DNA of 64,000 nucleotides from Streptomyces atratus. GTDB lineage: Bacteria; Actinomycetota; Actinomycetes; Streptomycetales; Streptomycetaceae. The notes beneath the pieces are model-generated. The model had not been told where the DNA came from and did no database searches. It saw nothing but the letters and a program-made list of their open reading frames with translations. A program made the translations under genes and the position numbers. Below, piece after piece: positions 34,062-42,337 of the stretch (its first letter is position 1; each line of letters begins with the position of its first letter). Location of the stretch: the NCBI RefSeq assembly GCF_900119365.1, contig NZ_FPJO01000004.1, positions 62,001 to 126,000 on the forward strand. Reading direction: 5' to 3'.

Positions 34062-35000
34062 ATGGAACTTCAGCAGATGCGGTACGTCGTCGCGGTGGCG
34101 GAACTGGGCAGCTTCACACGCGCCGCGAAGCGCTGCCTGGTCGTGCAGTCGGCCCTGAGCCATCAGATCGCCCGGCTGGAGAAGGAGCTGGGAGCAAGGC
34201 TCTTCGACCGCACCAGCCGTCAGGTGCGGCTCACCGCGGCGGGCGAGGTGTTCCTGCCGGAGGCCCGGCAGGCGCTGGACGCGGCGGAGCGGGCCCGGGC
34301 CGAGGTCGCCGCGACGGCGGGGGAGGTCCGCGGCCGCCTCGCGGTGGGAGCCATTCCGACCGTTGCCGCGGTCGACATCCCGGCGGCGCTGCGGGCGTTC
34401 CACCTGCGCTACCCGAAGGTGCACATCGTGCTGCGGGACGGGGCGAGCAAGGACCTGGTCCAGGAGGTGCGGGACGGGACGCTCGACGTGGCGTTCCTGG
34501 GGGTGCTGCCCAGCTACCGGCCGAAGGGCGTGAGCGATCACGAGCTCGGCACGGGCGAACTGGTCGCCGTCGTGGCGCCCACCCATCCCCTGGCCGGGCA
34601 GGCGGAAGCGGGTCTCGACCGGCTGGCGCGGGAGATGTTCGTCGACTACCCCGACGGCACCGCGGCCCGGGCCCAGTCCGAGGAGGCGTTCGCGGCGATG
34701 GGCCTCACCCGCGAGGTGGCGTTCGAGGTCAGCGGCACCGACTTCATCGTCCGGCTGGTACGCAGCGGACTCGGCATCGCCATGCTGCCGGCCGCCTTCG
34801 CGGCTGAGCTGACCGGAGTGCACGTGCTTCCCGTCCGCGACGCCCCCGCACGCACGGAGCGCCTGGTGTGGAGCCGCTTCCGCCCGGCCCCGGCGGCTGC
34901 GGCGTTCCTGACAGGACTCGGTGTCGATCCCGGTGCCGGGGTGCCGCCGGATGCGGGAGCAGGCGCGGCAGGACCGAGGAGTCGGCGACCGGCACCGTAG
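34062..35000 (+). CDS. LysR family transcriptional regulator
   Basis: A 312-residue LTTR. The winged HTH is MELQQMRYVVAVAELGSFTR, AAKRCLVVQSALSHQIARLE, KELGARLFDRTSRQVRLT. The effector domain starts near GRLAVGAIPTVAAVDIPAAL. The start at 34062 (MELQQM) is preferred over an in-frame ATG at 34023, which would add residues encoded by the operator. The C-terminus has an unusual low-complexity tail (GAGVPPDAGAGAAGPRSRR). Divergent MFS neighbour is the probable target. Confidence 0.92.
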   Translation: MELQQMRYVVAVAELGSFTRAAKRCLVVQSALSHQIARLEKELGARLFDRTSRQVRLTAAGEVFLPEARQALDAAERARAEVAATAGEVRGRLAVGAIPTVAAVDIPAALRAFHLRYPKVHIVLRDGASKDLVQEVRDGTLDVAFLGVLPSYRPKGVSDHELGTGELVAVVAPTHPLAGQAEAGLDRLAREMFVDYPDGTAARAQSEEAFAAMGLTREVAFEVSGTDFIVRLVRSGLGIAMLPAAFAAELTGVHVLPVRDAPARTERLVWSRFRPAPAAAAFLTGLGVDPGAGVPPDAGAGAAGPRSRRPAP

Positions 35001-35117
35001 CGGCCACTCGCCCTCTCTCCGCACGAACGATCTCCGTGTCTCCCGGCGAACGGCCATGGGAGGGCGTGCCCCCGAGGCGTTCCCGCGCGCCGGGCTCGTC
35101 CCGGGCCCGCGGTGTGC

Positions 35118-35409
35118 TCAGTCGACGCCCGGCATCAGCGGAGGGCCGTCCGGCTCCGCGGCCAGGGCGATCTTCCGCAGCAGGACCACGAGTTGATCCC
35201 GTCCCGTGCCGGACGGGGGCGCCAGAAGCGTGTGCTCGGTCGCCATCTGGTCGCCGATCGTGGACGACCAGGCCTGATACCGGTCCAGGAACGCGATGTG
35301 ATGCTCGTCCTCGTACACCGTGACATGCGCGGAGCCGGGGCACCCGCCACGAACTCGCACACGCAGCGCGGGCCGTTGCGCACCCTGGCTTCGTAGGCTT
35401 CGAGGTCAT
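35118..35409 (-). pseudogene. HIT-family protein remnant with frameshifts
   Basis: Two frames together resemble the N-terminal half of an actinobacterial HIT protein: [20 protein letters not shown] in one frame, then [17 protein letters not shown] in the next. The ATG near 35409 (MTSK) is in a third relation to the first piece, so at least two frameshifts are needed. The sequence after IAFLDRYQAW does not reach the HxHxH catalytic triad; the end LVVLLRKIALAAE is loosely similar to the HIT helix. Not a functional gene. Confidence 0.45.
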
Positions 35410-35514
35410 GGGATCACTGTTGCGGTGACACGCTCTTCCTCTCTGCCGATCCACCGAACCGCGAGGTGCACGGGGTCAAGCACAGGTTCCGCATGCAACG
35501 TCACCGCGCCCGAC

Positions 35515-35706
35515 GTGATCAGGCCCGGCACTCGCCGATCCTCCCGCCGACCGATCGACTGGGACGACGGCAACAGCTACCCCGTCATCGACGTGGAGAT
35601 CTCCGCCGAGAGCCACCCCTTCTTCACCGGGAAGGCGCGGGTCGTCGACTCTGAGGGACAGGTCGCCAGGTTCGAGCGCAGGTATGGGGGCGAGGACGCC
35701 TCCTGA
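35515..35706 (+). pseudogene. rpmE2: Remnant of ribosomal protein L31 type B
   Basis: The last 50 codons read [44 protein letters not shown], which is the C-terminal half of L31 type B (zinc-free form, normally about 80-90 residues). Before DWDDGN only a weak RSS/TRR similarity to the conserved TRST segment remains, and the N-terminal half (MK..IHP.YRPVVF) is not found in any frame. A GTG at 35515 could start a 63-residue peptide without a ribosome site. In Streptomyces the intact gene is usually Zur-controlled. Confidence 0.6.
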
Positions 35707-35793
35707 CCTGCTGGTGGACCCGGGTCCCCCGGCCCCGTCGAGGGGGCGGGGGACCCGGGCCGTTCCCCCCCTTGACACGGCTGGCCAAGCCCC

Positions 35794-36175
35794 CTCGGCG
35801 ACTGGGACGGCACCGCCTTCACCACCGAGCTCGGCGGCCCGGACGGGACCGGCGGCGCCGGATCGGTGCTGCCGCGCACCACACCCGACACGGCCGACGG
35901 CTACGCCCTCGACCTCGACCCGAACCTGCGGACCGTCAGGTTCTTTCGCAGGGACGGCGGCCGGACCACCGTGCTCGCCGAGGCACACCTGCTGATCCGC
36001 AGCGGGGGTGAGCCTCCCGCTGCGGATCAGGGCCCGGGGCGCGCGGAGCGAGGCATTCGTCGACGGCCGGCAGGCCGTCGATGTGACCGATACCCGCCAC
36101 ACAGGCGGCAGGATCGGGCTCAATGTGTTCGGAGGCCGCGCCGCCTACCAGGACACGTTCGTCACCGCACTGTAG
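35794..36175 (+). pseudogene. Frameshifted C-terminal domain of a GH32-type fructan hydrolase
   Basis: From 35794 the frame reads LGDWDGTAFTTELGGPDG, then DGYALDLDPNLRTVRFFRRD and TVLAEAHLLIRSGG up to about 36010. The homologous continuation is then in another frame: LPLRIRARGARSEAFVDGRQ, AVDVTDTRHTGGRIGLNVFG, GRAAYQDTFVTAL and a stop at 36175. These pieces form the lectin-like C-terminal domain found on actinobacterial levanases/fructosidases. The catalytic N-terminal part is missing. A fructokinase-like gene follows 15 bp later, consistent with a decayed fructan-use operon. Confidence 0.6.
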
Positions 36176-36189
36176 GAGAACCCAGCCCC

Positions 36190-37122
36190 ATGCACGACAG
36201 ACTCGACCTGCTCGTCATCGGTGAATGCGTCGCCGACATCGTCCGGCTGCCGGGTGCGGCCGATCAGGTCCACCCCGGCGGCAGCCCGGCCAACGTCGCG
36301 TACGGCCTGGCCAGGCTCGGGCACGGCGCCACCTTGCTCACCCAGCTCGGCCCCGACGACAACGGCCGGCTGATCAGGGACCATCTCGCCGGTGTCGGGG
36401 TCGAGGTCCGCACGGACGGTGCCACGGCCCCCACCCCGTCCGCCGCCGTCACCCTGGACGGGGCGGGCCGGGCCGCGTACACCTTCGAGATCACCTGGAC
36501 GCTCGGCCCGGTCTCCCTGGACCGGCCGCCGCACCACGTCCACACCGGTTCGATCGCGGCGGTGATGGAACCGGGGGAGGCCACCGTCCTCGGCGTCGTC
36601 GAGTCGCTGCGTACTTCCGCGACGGTCAGCTACGACCCCAATGTGCGGCCCGAGCTGATGGGGGACCACGAGTCCGCCGTCCGCAGGGTCGAGCGGTGCG
36701 TCGCGCTCAGCGATGTGGTCAAGGCCAGCGACGAGGACCTGGAATGGCTGTACCCGGGCCAGGAGCCGGAGCGGGTCGCCGAGCGGTGGCTGGCCTCCGG
36801 TCCGGCGGTCGTCCTCGTCACCCGGGGCGGCGAAGGCGCGCTGGCCGTACTGCCCGGCGGGCGGGTGACCGTCGACGCCCTGCCCACCGAGGTCGTCGAC
36901 ACGGTAGGGGCGGGCGACGCCTTCATGTCGGGCACCCTGCACGCCCTCGCCGCACACGGACTGCTCGGCGCGGCCGGCCGGCAGCGGCTGCGCTCACTGG
37001 ACCGGGCCCGGGTGACCGATGTTCTGCGGCACGCGGCCGCATCCGCCGCGGTGACCGTCGCCCGGGCCGGCGCCAACCCGCCGGACGTGGGGGAGCTGGC
37101 GGCGGCACTCGCCCGGAGCTGA
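36190..37122 (+). CDS. PfkB family carbohydrate kinase (fructokinase-like)
   Basis: A 310-residue ribokinase-fold sugar kinase. HPGGSPANVAYGLARLG is the first PfkB signature. DTVGAGDAFMSGTLHAL is the second, with the catalytic Asp in GAGD. DPNVRPELM and LVTRGGEGALAVLPGG line the nucleotide site. Closest in style to bacterial fructokinases, matching the degraded fructan-hydrolase domain upstream. AGGAGA lies about 10 nt before the ATG at 36190. Confidence 0.92.
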   Translation: MHDRLDLLVIGECVADIVRLPGAADQVHPGGSPANVAYGLARLGHGATLLTQLGPDDNGRLIRDHLAGVGVEVRTDGATAPTPSAAVTLDGAGRAAYTFEITWTLGPVSLDRPPHHVHTGSIAAVMEPGEATVLGVVESLRTSATVSYDPNVRPELMGDHESAVRRVERCVALSDVVKASDEDLEWLYPGQEPERVAERWLASGPAVVLVTRGGEGALAVLPGGRVTVDALPTEVVDTVGAGDAFMSGTLHALAAHGLLGAAGRQRLRSLDRARVTDVLRHAAASAAVTVARAGANPPDVGELAAALARS

Positions 37123-37160
37123 CACGCGGGCCGGGGGAGGGTGCGCCCGGGCGTCCCTCC

Positions 37161-38453
37161 TCACCCGGGCGCCACCAGATGCGGGCTGCTGTCGTCGTCC
37201 AGGAACTCCACGACGGCGAGAGTGAACAGCGCGCACAGCGCGATCCACACGGTGACCAGACCCGTCGGCCGGTCCCACACCACCAGCACCACGGCGGCCA
37301 CCACGACCACCGTCCAGTTCAGCGGGCGCCTGGCGCGGTGCACCCACCGGCCGACCGGGCCGCCGGTGAACCCGGCCGCGTCCCGCACGGCACCGATGCC
37401 GCCGCTCCACATCGCCATGACACGGCCGGCGGCGCGGCCCTCACCGGTGAGCCACGCGGCGAGGGCCACCACGATGCCGAGGGTGATGACCAGCCGGACC
37501 ATGGCACGCATCCGGCCGACCAGGGCGTCGAAGACCGAACCGGCCGCCGGCTGCGACACACCGGACGGCAGGCTGTCGAGATAGAAACCGCGGCCCACCC
37601 ACAGGGCCAGTCCGAGCACCGCCGCACCGGCCGCGACCGCGAGCGCCGTCGTGACCAGGGCACGGCGGCGGCGCACCGCGAGGAGCACCCCGCCCGCGGC
37701 CAGCACCAGCGTGACCAACGGCAGCCAGAACCCGATGATCTGGAGGGCCCGGAACCACCTCTTGGCCTTGCCCACCGAGTCGGAGGTCAGCACCGTGAAG
37801 TCGGTGTGGATCTCGGGTATCTTCGCCGCGACGCCCAGCCCCCGGTCGACGAGGCGCTGCTTCACCCGGTCGATGACCGGTGCGAGGTCGATGGTGACGG
37901 TGTCGCCGGTGAGCTTCACCGCCCCGCCGCCGCTCCCGGACAGCGCCTTCAGCGTGGCGGACTGGGCGGTCCGGTTGAGGTCGGTCCAGACCGTCGCGAA
38001 GGCGTCGCTGGAGACGAATTTCTCCACCGTGCCGTGCACGAAGTTCGAAATGCCGGTGGTGAGGGGGCCGTTCAGCTTCGACAGCGCCTTGTCGAGAACC
38101 GGCCGGTCGGCGGGGGAGACATCGGCCAGCAGGACCTTCACGTCCAGGTGCTGCATGACGGCACCGGTGACCCGATCGGCCACCGCGGCCTGCACATCGG
38201 GATCGGAGGCGAGCGGCGCCATCATCGCCACATAGTTGTCGGTGTCGCCGATCTGGTTCTTCGCCCAGGTGGACACGATGCCCAGCGGAGTGAGGACGGC
38301 TGCGACGAGGACGAGCAGCAGGGCGAGGAACGAACGGGCCCGCGGCCGGTGCCGGGCCGGGGCACGGGCCTCCAGCACGGCCACCCTGGCGCGCAGCTCA
38401 TCCAGTTCGGCACTCCCCTCCGGGGGCTTCGGCTGATCGCGGTCCGGTTCCAT
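37161..38453 (-). CDS. Multi-pass membrane protein of unknown function
   Basis: A 430-residue protein. A charged N-terminus with a short coiled coil (ELDELRARVAVLEAR) is followed by one helix (SFLALLLVLVAAVLTPLGIV). An extracytoplasmic domain of about 170 residues (WAKNQIGDTDNYVAMMAPLA, DPDVQAAVADRVTGAVM) comes next, and then about five helices. The VxNTDRYV-like pattern (IGDTDNYVAM) and layout are common in actinobacterial membrane proteins of unknown role. Convergent with the fructokinase gene. No enzymatic motif seen. Confidence 0.8.
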   Translation of the reverse strand: MEPDRDQPKPPEGSAELDELRARVAVLEARAPARHRPRARSFLALLLVLVAAVLTPLGIVSTWAKNQIGDTDNYVAMMAPLASDPDVQAAVADRVTGAVMQHLDVKVLLADVSPADRPVLDKALSKLNGPLTTGISNFVHGTVEKFVSSDAFATVWTDLNRTAQSATLKALSGSGGGAVKLTGDTVTIDLAPVIDRVKQRLVDRGLGVAAKIPEIHTDFTVLTSDSVGKAKRWFRALQIIGFWLPLVTLVLAAGGVLLAVRRRRALVTTALAVAAGAAVLGLALWVGRGFYLDSLPSGVSQPAAGSVFDALVGRMRAMVRLVITLGIVVALAAWLTGEGRAAGRVMAMWSGGIGAVRDAAGFTGGPVGRWVHRARRPLNWTVVVVAAVVLVVWDRPTGLVTVWIALCALFTLAVVEFLDDDSSPHLVAPG

Positions 38454-38651
38454 CCCCCCAGGGGACGGCCTGCCGCCGCCGACGGCACGGCGGACTGGTG
38501 CGGACGGGTGAACACAGTCACCGTGGCGTGCGGTGCTGTTCGATCAGCCGGGTGCATCGATGCCCCGTTCGGCTCATTGGCCACATCCTCCCCGGGGCTA
38601 CTGCCGTTCGACAACCAGTAGGCGTGATCGATTACGGAGGAGGGGGCGGAC

Positions 38652-39929
38652 ATGGCGCAGTTCGACAGGGACGTCGCGGTGACAGGACTGGGGCTGGTGA
38701 CTCCGGCGGGCGCGGACGAGCACAGCTTCTGGGAGGGGCTGTGCGCCGGTGTGTCGACGGCCCGTCGCTGCGAGGAACTGGCAGGGCTGCCGGTCGACTT
38801 CGGCTGCCCGGTGGACGGGATCGATCTGGACGGGGCGGTCGGCGGACGTTCGGTGTGGCGGATGGCGCGGTTCGTGAAGATGGCACTGGTCGCCGCCCGC
38901 CGGGCGGTGGCGGACGCCGGTCTGTCACCGGAGCGGTGGGACGGCGACCGGGTCGCGGTGGTGCTCGGCGTAGGGGTGGGCGGGGTGTCCGTGCTCGTCG
39001 ACAACGTACGCAGGCTCGACGACGGCGGAGCGGACGCGGTGTCACCGCTCCTGGTCCCGATGATGATGCCCAACGCGGCCGCCGGGGAGGTGGCCATCGC
39101 CCTGCGGGCGCACGGCCCCAGCCTGGCCCCGGCGACCGCCTGCGCGTCCGGGTCGACGGCCGTCGCCCTCGCCCGCGACCTGCTGCTGGACGACCGGTGC
39201 GACGTGGTGGTGGCGGGCGGTGCGGAGGCCGTACTGACCCCGCTGGTGGTGAGCGCCTTCGCCGGAATGGGCGCGCTCTCGCTGCGCACCGGCGATCCCG
39301 CAGGGGCGTCGCGGCCGTTCGCCGCGGACCGGGACGGGTTCGTGATCGGCGAGGGCGCCGCCGTGCTCGTACTGGAACGGAGGGCCGACGCGCTCGCCCG
39401 GGGCGGACGGCCGCGCGCCCTGCTGGCCGGTGCGGGCTCCACCACCGATGCCCACCACCCCACCGCACCGGACCCGGACGGCGGCGGTGCGCGCAAGGCC
39501 GTCGAGGCCGCACTGCGCGAGGCGGGCTGGGCGGCTCGCGAGGTCGACCACATCAACGCGCACGGCACGTCGACCCAGTTGAACGACGCGATGGAGACCG
39601 AGCTGATCTCCGGGCTCTTCCCCCACCGGCCCTCGGTGACCGCCCCGAAGGGGGTGCTCGGCCACACCCTCGCGGCGTCCGGAGCGATCGAGGCGGCCGC
39701 CACCGTACTGACCCTGGAGCACGGCCTCGTCCCGCCGATCGCCAACCTGGGCTCGCTGCCGGACGGGTTCGACCTCGACTGCGTGGTCAAGGAGCCCCGG
39801 ATCCAGCACGTCGAGCGGGCGCTGAGCCACTCCTTCGGCTTCGGCGGACACAACGTCGTACTCGCCTTCGAGCGCGTCGAACCGGTGGGCCCGCCGCCCG
39901 CGGATCCGGGTGTCCTCGCCGTTGCTTGA
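38652..39929 (+). CDS. FabF-type beta-ketoacyl-ACP synthase (first of two)
   Basis: A 425-residue thiolase-fold condensing enzyme. The catalytic set is complete: C164 in TACASGSTAV, H304 in INAHGTST, K333 and H338 in APKGVLGHTLAASG, plus the SFGFGGHN gating loop near 394-401. It should condense malonyl-ACP with an acyl chain. AGGAGG precedes the ATG. It heads an operon with an acyl-CoA oxidase-like gene, an ACP and a second ketosynthase about half identical to it by eye. No ketoreductase, dehydratase or thioesterase is next to it. Both ketosynthases keep the active Cys, so this is not a KS/chain-length-factor pair. Confidence 0.93.
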   Translation: MAQFDRDVAVTGLGLVTPAGADEHSFWEGLCAGVSTARRCEELAGLPVDFGCPVDGIDLDGAVGGRSVWRMARFVKMALVAARRAVADAGLSPERWDGDRVAVVLGVGVGGVSVLVDNVRRLDDGGADAVSPLLVPMMMPNAAAGEVAIALRAHGPSLAPATACASGSTAVALARDLLLDDRCDVVVAGGAEAVLTPLVVSAFAGMGALSLRTGDPAGASRPFAADRDGFVIGEGAAVLVLERRADALARGGRPRALLAGAGSTTDAHHPTAPDPDGGGARKAVEAALREAGWAAREVDHINAHGTSTQLNDAMETELISGLFPHRPSVTAPKGVLGHTLAASGAIEAAATVLTLEHGLVPPIANLGSLPDGFDLDCVVKEPRIQHVERALSHSFGFGGHNVVLAFERVEPVGPPPADPGVLAVA

Positions 39930-39942
39930 TCGTTATATTTTC

Positions 39943-41799
39943 ATGACCGCAACGATCGACAGCCCCTCCGCCGAACCGTCCACGGACCTCCTCACCGGTG
40001 TGCTCCTCGGCTACAACCACCGCCGGGAGCACGGCTTCTGGCAGCGGCTTATCAGTACGGAACCCTTCCGCCGCCCGGAGCACCGCACCACCGAGGAGCG
40101 CCTGGACCTCGCGTACGAGCGGCTGCGCGTACTCAACGACTGCCTGGACAGCGGCGCCCGGCTGGCCGCCGACCACCGCGCCCTGGCGGCCCTGCACGAA
40201 TGGCTCGGGCCGGTGGACCCGGCACTCACCACGGTGGCGGGCATCCACTACAACCTCTTCCTCGGCAGCCTCCTCGACCACGGGGACGACGGCCACCACG
40301 ACCTGTCGGACTTCCTGCGGCTGCGGCGCATCGGCACCTTCCTCTGTACGGAGGTGGCGCACGGAAACGACGCCGCGGCCGTCGAGACCACGGCCGAGTA
40401 CGACCGCGAGCGCGACGGGTTCGTGCTCCGCACCCCGCACGCCGGGGCGCAGAAATTCATGCCCAACACCAGTCCGGCCGGCGGCCCGAAAACGGGGCTC
40501 GTGGCCGCGCGTCTGCTCGTCGACGGCGCCGATCACGGGGTCTTCCTCTTCCTCGTACCGCTCACCGACGCCGAACAGCCCCTGCCCGGCGTACGGATCC
40601 GCAGGCTCCCCACCCGTACCGGCAGCCCGGTGGACCACTGTCTGACCTCCTTCGACCGGGTCTTCGTGGGGCGCGCCGCGCTGCTGGGCGGGGACCACGG
40701 ACGGATCGGCGCGGACGGGGAGTTCAGCAGCACCATCGACAACCGCAGGCGCCGCTTCCTCGCGTCGATCGGCCGTGTCACCTCCGGCAAGATCTCGATG
40801 ACGGCCTGCGCGGTCGGCTGCGCGCGGGCGACCCTCGCCGTCGCCGTCCGCTACGGCGGCCACCGGTACATCTCGGGGCCCCGGGGCTCGCGGCCGGTGC
40901 CGGTGATCGCCCACCGCAGCCACCACGGACCGCTCGCCTCGGCCACCGCCACCGTCTTCGCCATGAGCCTGCTGCACCGCAGGGCCCTGGACCGCTGGGA
41001 GCGGGGCGGGCAGCCGGAGGAGGCGGAGCGTCTGGTCGCCGTCGCCAAGGGGTGGATCACCTGGCAGGCCAGGGCCGTGATCGTCGAATGCCGTGAACGC
41101 TGCGGCGCCCAGGCGCTCCTGGAGAACAACGGCATGAGTGAACTCCTCACCGGGGTGGAGGGCGCCATCACCGCCGAAGGCGACAACGTGGCGATCCACG
41201 CGAAGGCGGCCGCGGAGATGCTCTTCGCCGCCGCACCGGCCGGACCCGGGCCTTCTCCCGGCGGCGGACCCGGCGATCTCGACGACCCCGGGTTCCTCGG
41301 CAGGCTGCTCGCGGAGCTGGAGCGGATCTGGTTCGGCCGGGCCCGGGAGCGGATCGGCCTCGCACCGCTCGGTGATCCGCTGGCGCGGTGGAACGCGGCC
41401 TCCGGGCCGGCCCTGCGCGGCGTCGAGGCCCATGCCCAGCGGCAGGCGGCCGAGGCGTACACGGTAGCGGTGGCGGAGCTGCCCGAGGGGCCCGCCCGTG
41501 AACGGCTCGACGAGCTGCGGCGGCTCTTCGCACTCGACCGGATCGCCCGCAACAGCGGTGATCTGCTGGCAGCGGGCCTGCTGACCGCCGATCAGGTCAA
41601 CGGGCTGCCGGACCGGGTGGAAGCGCTCATCACTGCGGTCGCCGCCCATCTTCCCGGCCTCGTCGAGTCCTTCGCGCTGCCGCCGGAACTGCTCGCCGAC
41701 TGGCCCATCGCCGGAGCCGACTACGTGGCCGCCTACGACGATCCGGACGCCGCCTGGCAGACGGACGGGGGCCGCGCGACGGTTCCGGACGAGCGGTGA
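39943..41799 (+). CDS. Acyl-CoA oxidase/dehydrogenase-like flavoprotein
   Basis: A 618-residue protein of acyl-CoA oxidase architecture rather than the 380-residue dehydrogenase type. TFLCTEVAHGNDAAAVETTA and GAQKFMPNTSPAGG belong to the FAD/acyl pocket. GRVTSGKISMTACAVGCARA and GHRYISGPRGSRPVPVIAHR are the oxidase central helices. ERCGAQALLENNGMSELLTG and AITAEGDNVAIHAKAA carry the EGDN motif with the presumed catalytic Glu. It would introduce a 2,3-double bond into an acyl-thioester. The start ATG 39943 lies 13 bp after the ketosynthase stop, in the AT-rich CGTTATATTTTC, with no ribosome site. Confidence 0.85.
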   Translation: MTATIDSPSAEPSTDLLTGVLLGYNHRREHGFWQRLISTEPFRRPEHRTTEERLDLAYERLRVLNDCLDSGARLAADHRALAALHEWLGPVDPALTTVAGIHYNLFLGSLLDHGDDGHHDLSDFLRLRRIGTFLCTEVAHGNDAAAVETTAEYDRERDGFVLRTPHAGAQKFMPNTSPAGGPKTGLVAARLLVDGADHGVFLFLVPLTDAEQPLPGVRIRRLPTRTGSPVDHCLTSFDRVFVGRAALLGGDHGRIGADGEFSSTIDNRRRRFLASIGRVTSGKISMTACAVGCARATLAVAVRYGGHRYISGPRGSRPVPVIAHRSHHGPLASATATVFAMSLLHRRALDRWERGGQPEEAERLVAVAKGWITWQARAVIVECRERCGAQALLENNGMSELLTGVEGAITAEGDNVAIHAKAAAEMLFAAAPAGPGPSPGGGPGDLDDPGFLGRLLAELERIWFGRARERIGLAPLGDPLARWNAASGPALRGVEAHAQRQAAEAYTVAVAELPEGPARERLDELRRLFALDRIARNSGDLLAAGLLTADQVNGLPDRVEALITAVAAHLPGLVESFALPPELLADWPIAGADYVAAYDDPDAAWQTDGGRATVPDER

Positions 41800-41804
41800 G
41801 AGCC

Positions 41805-41972
41805 ATGACGAGAAAGGGAACTGCTGCACGGGGTCACCGGGTCAGGGAGGCGGCCGGGGCCTTCGGCGTACGCGTTGTGCTGCTGGCTTACTGGGGTACG
41901 GCGTCCGTCCTGGCCCGGTGGTGCGGGGAGCGGGGGGAGGACGATGCCGAATCGGTTCGGCACAAGGCGTAA
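41805..41972 (+). CDS. Small 55-residue peptide between flavoprotein and ACP
   Basis: An ATG 5 bp after the flavoprotein stop opens a 55-codon frame ending TAA at 41972: MTRKGTAARGHRVREA, a hydrophobic stretch GVRVVLLAYWGTASVLARW and an acidic tail. G/C-rich third positions continue through it. It resembles a small single-span or amphipathic peptide, but I recognise no family. The ribosome site is weak. It could be a real operon member or the remnant of one. Confidence 0.4.
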   Translation: MTRKGTAARGHRVREAAGAFGVRVVLLAYWGTASVLARWCGERGEDDAESVRHKA

Positions 41973-42058
41973 CTGGAGGCACTCCACCCAGTTGATTCGG
42001 CGTCGGGACGGTGTCACCGCCGGCCCGGCAGCCGGACCGAATGATGGAGAGAAAGCTC

Positions 42059-42337
42059 ATGAGTACGATTCACCCCAAGATCACCGAGGTTCTGACACAC
42101 ACCTTCAAAGTGCCCGTTGCCGAGATCCACCCGGGCTCCACCATGGACAGCCTGGAGATGGACTCCCTCGCCGTGGCCGAGTTCGCCGTCCTCATCAGGG
42201 AGACGGCGGGCGGTGTCCGGGATTTGGACCAGCTCCCCAAGAACGCCACGCTGGCCGACATCACACGGTTCATCGACCCGGCGGCCGACGGCGGGGCGCG
42301 GGTGGGCGGCGGGCCGGCGATGAGCAACGCCCGATGA
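42059..42337 (+). CDS. Acyl carrier protein
   Basis: A 92-residue phosphopantetheine-binding protein. MSTIHPKITEVLTHTFKVPV is helix I; MDSLEMDSLAVAEFAVLIRE carries the DSL attachment site, with Ser36; QLPKNATLADITRFID is the last helix. The ATG at 42059 is chosen because GGAGAG precedes it by about 8 nt; upstream ATGs at 42041 and 42044 overlap that site. Its stop overlaps the start of the second ketosynthase (ATGA), so the two are translationally coupled and probably partners. The short C-terminal Gly/Ala tail (GGARVGGGPAM) is unusual for an ACP. Confidence 0.9.
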   Translation: MSTIHPKITEVLTHTFKVPVAEIHPGSTMDSLEMDSLAVAEFAVLIRETAGGVRDLDQLPKNATLADITRFIDPAADGGARVGGGPAMSNAR

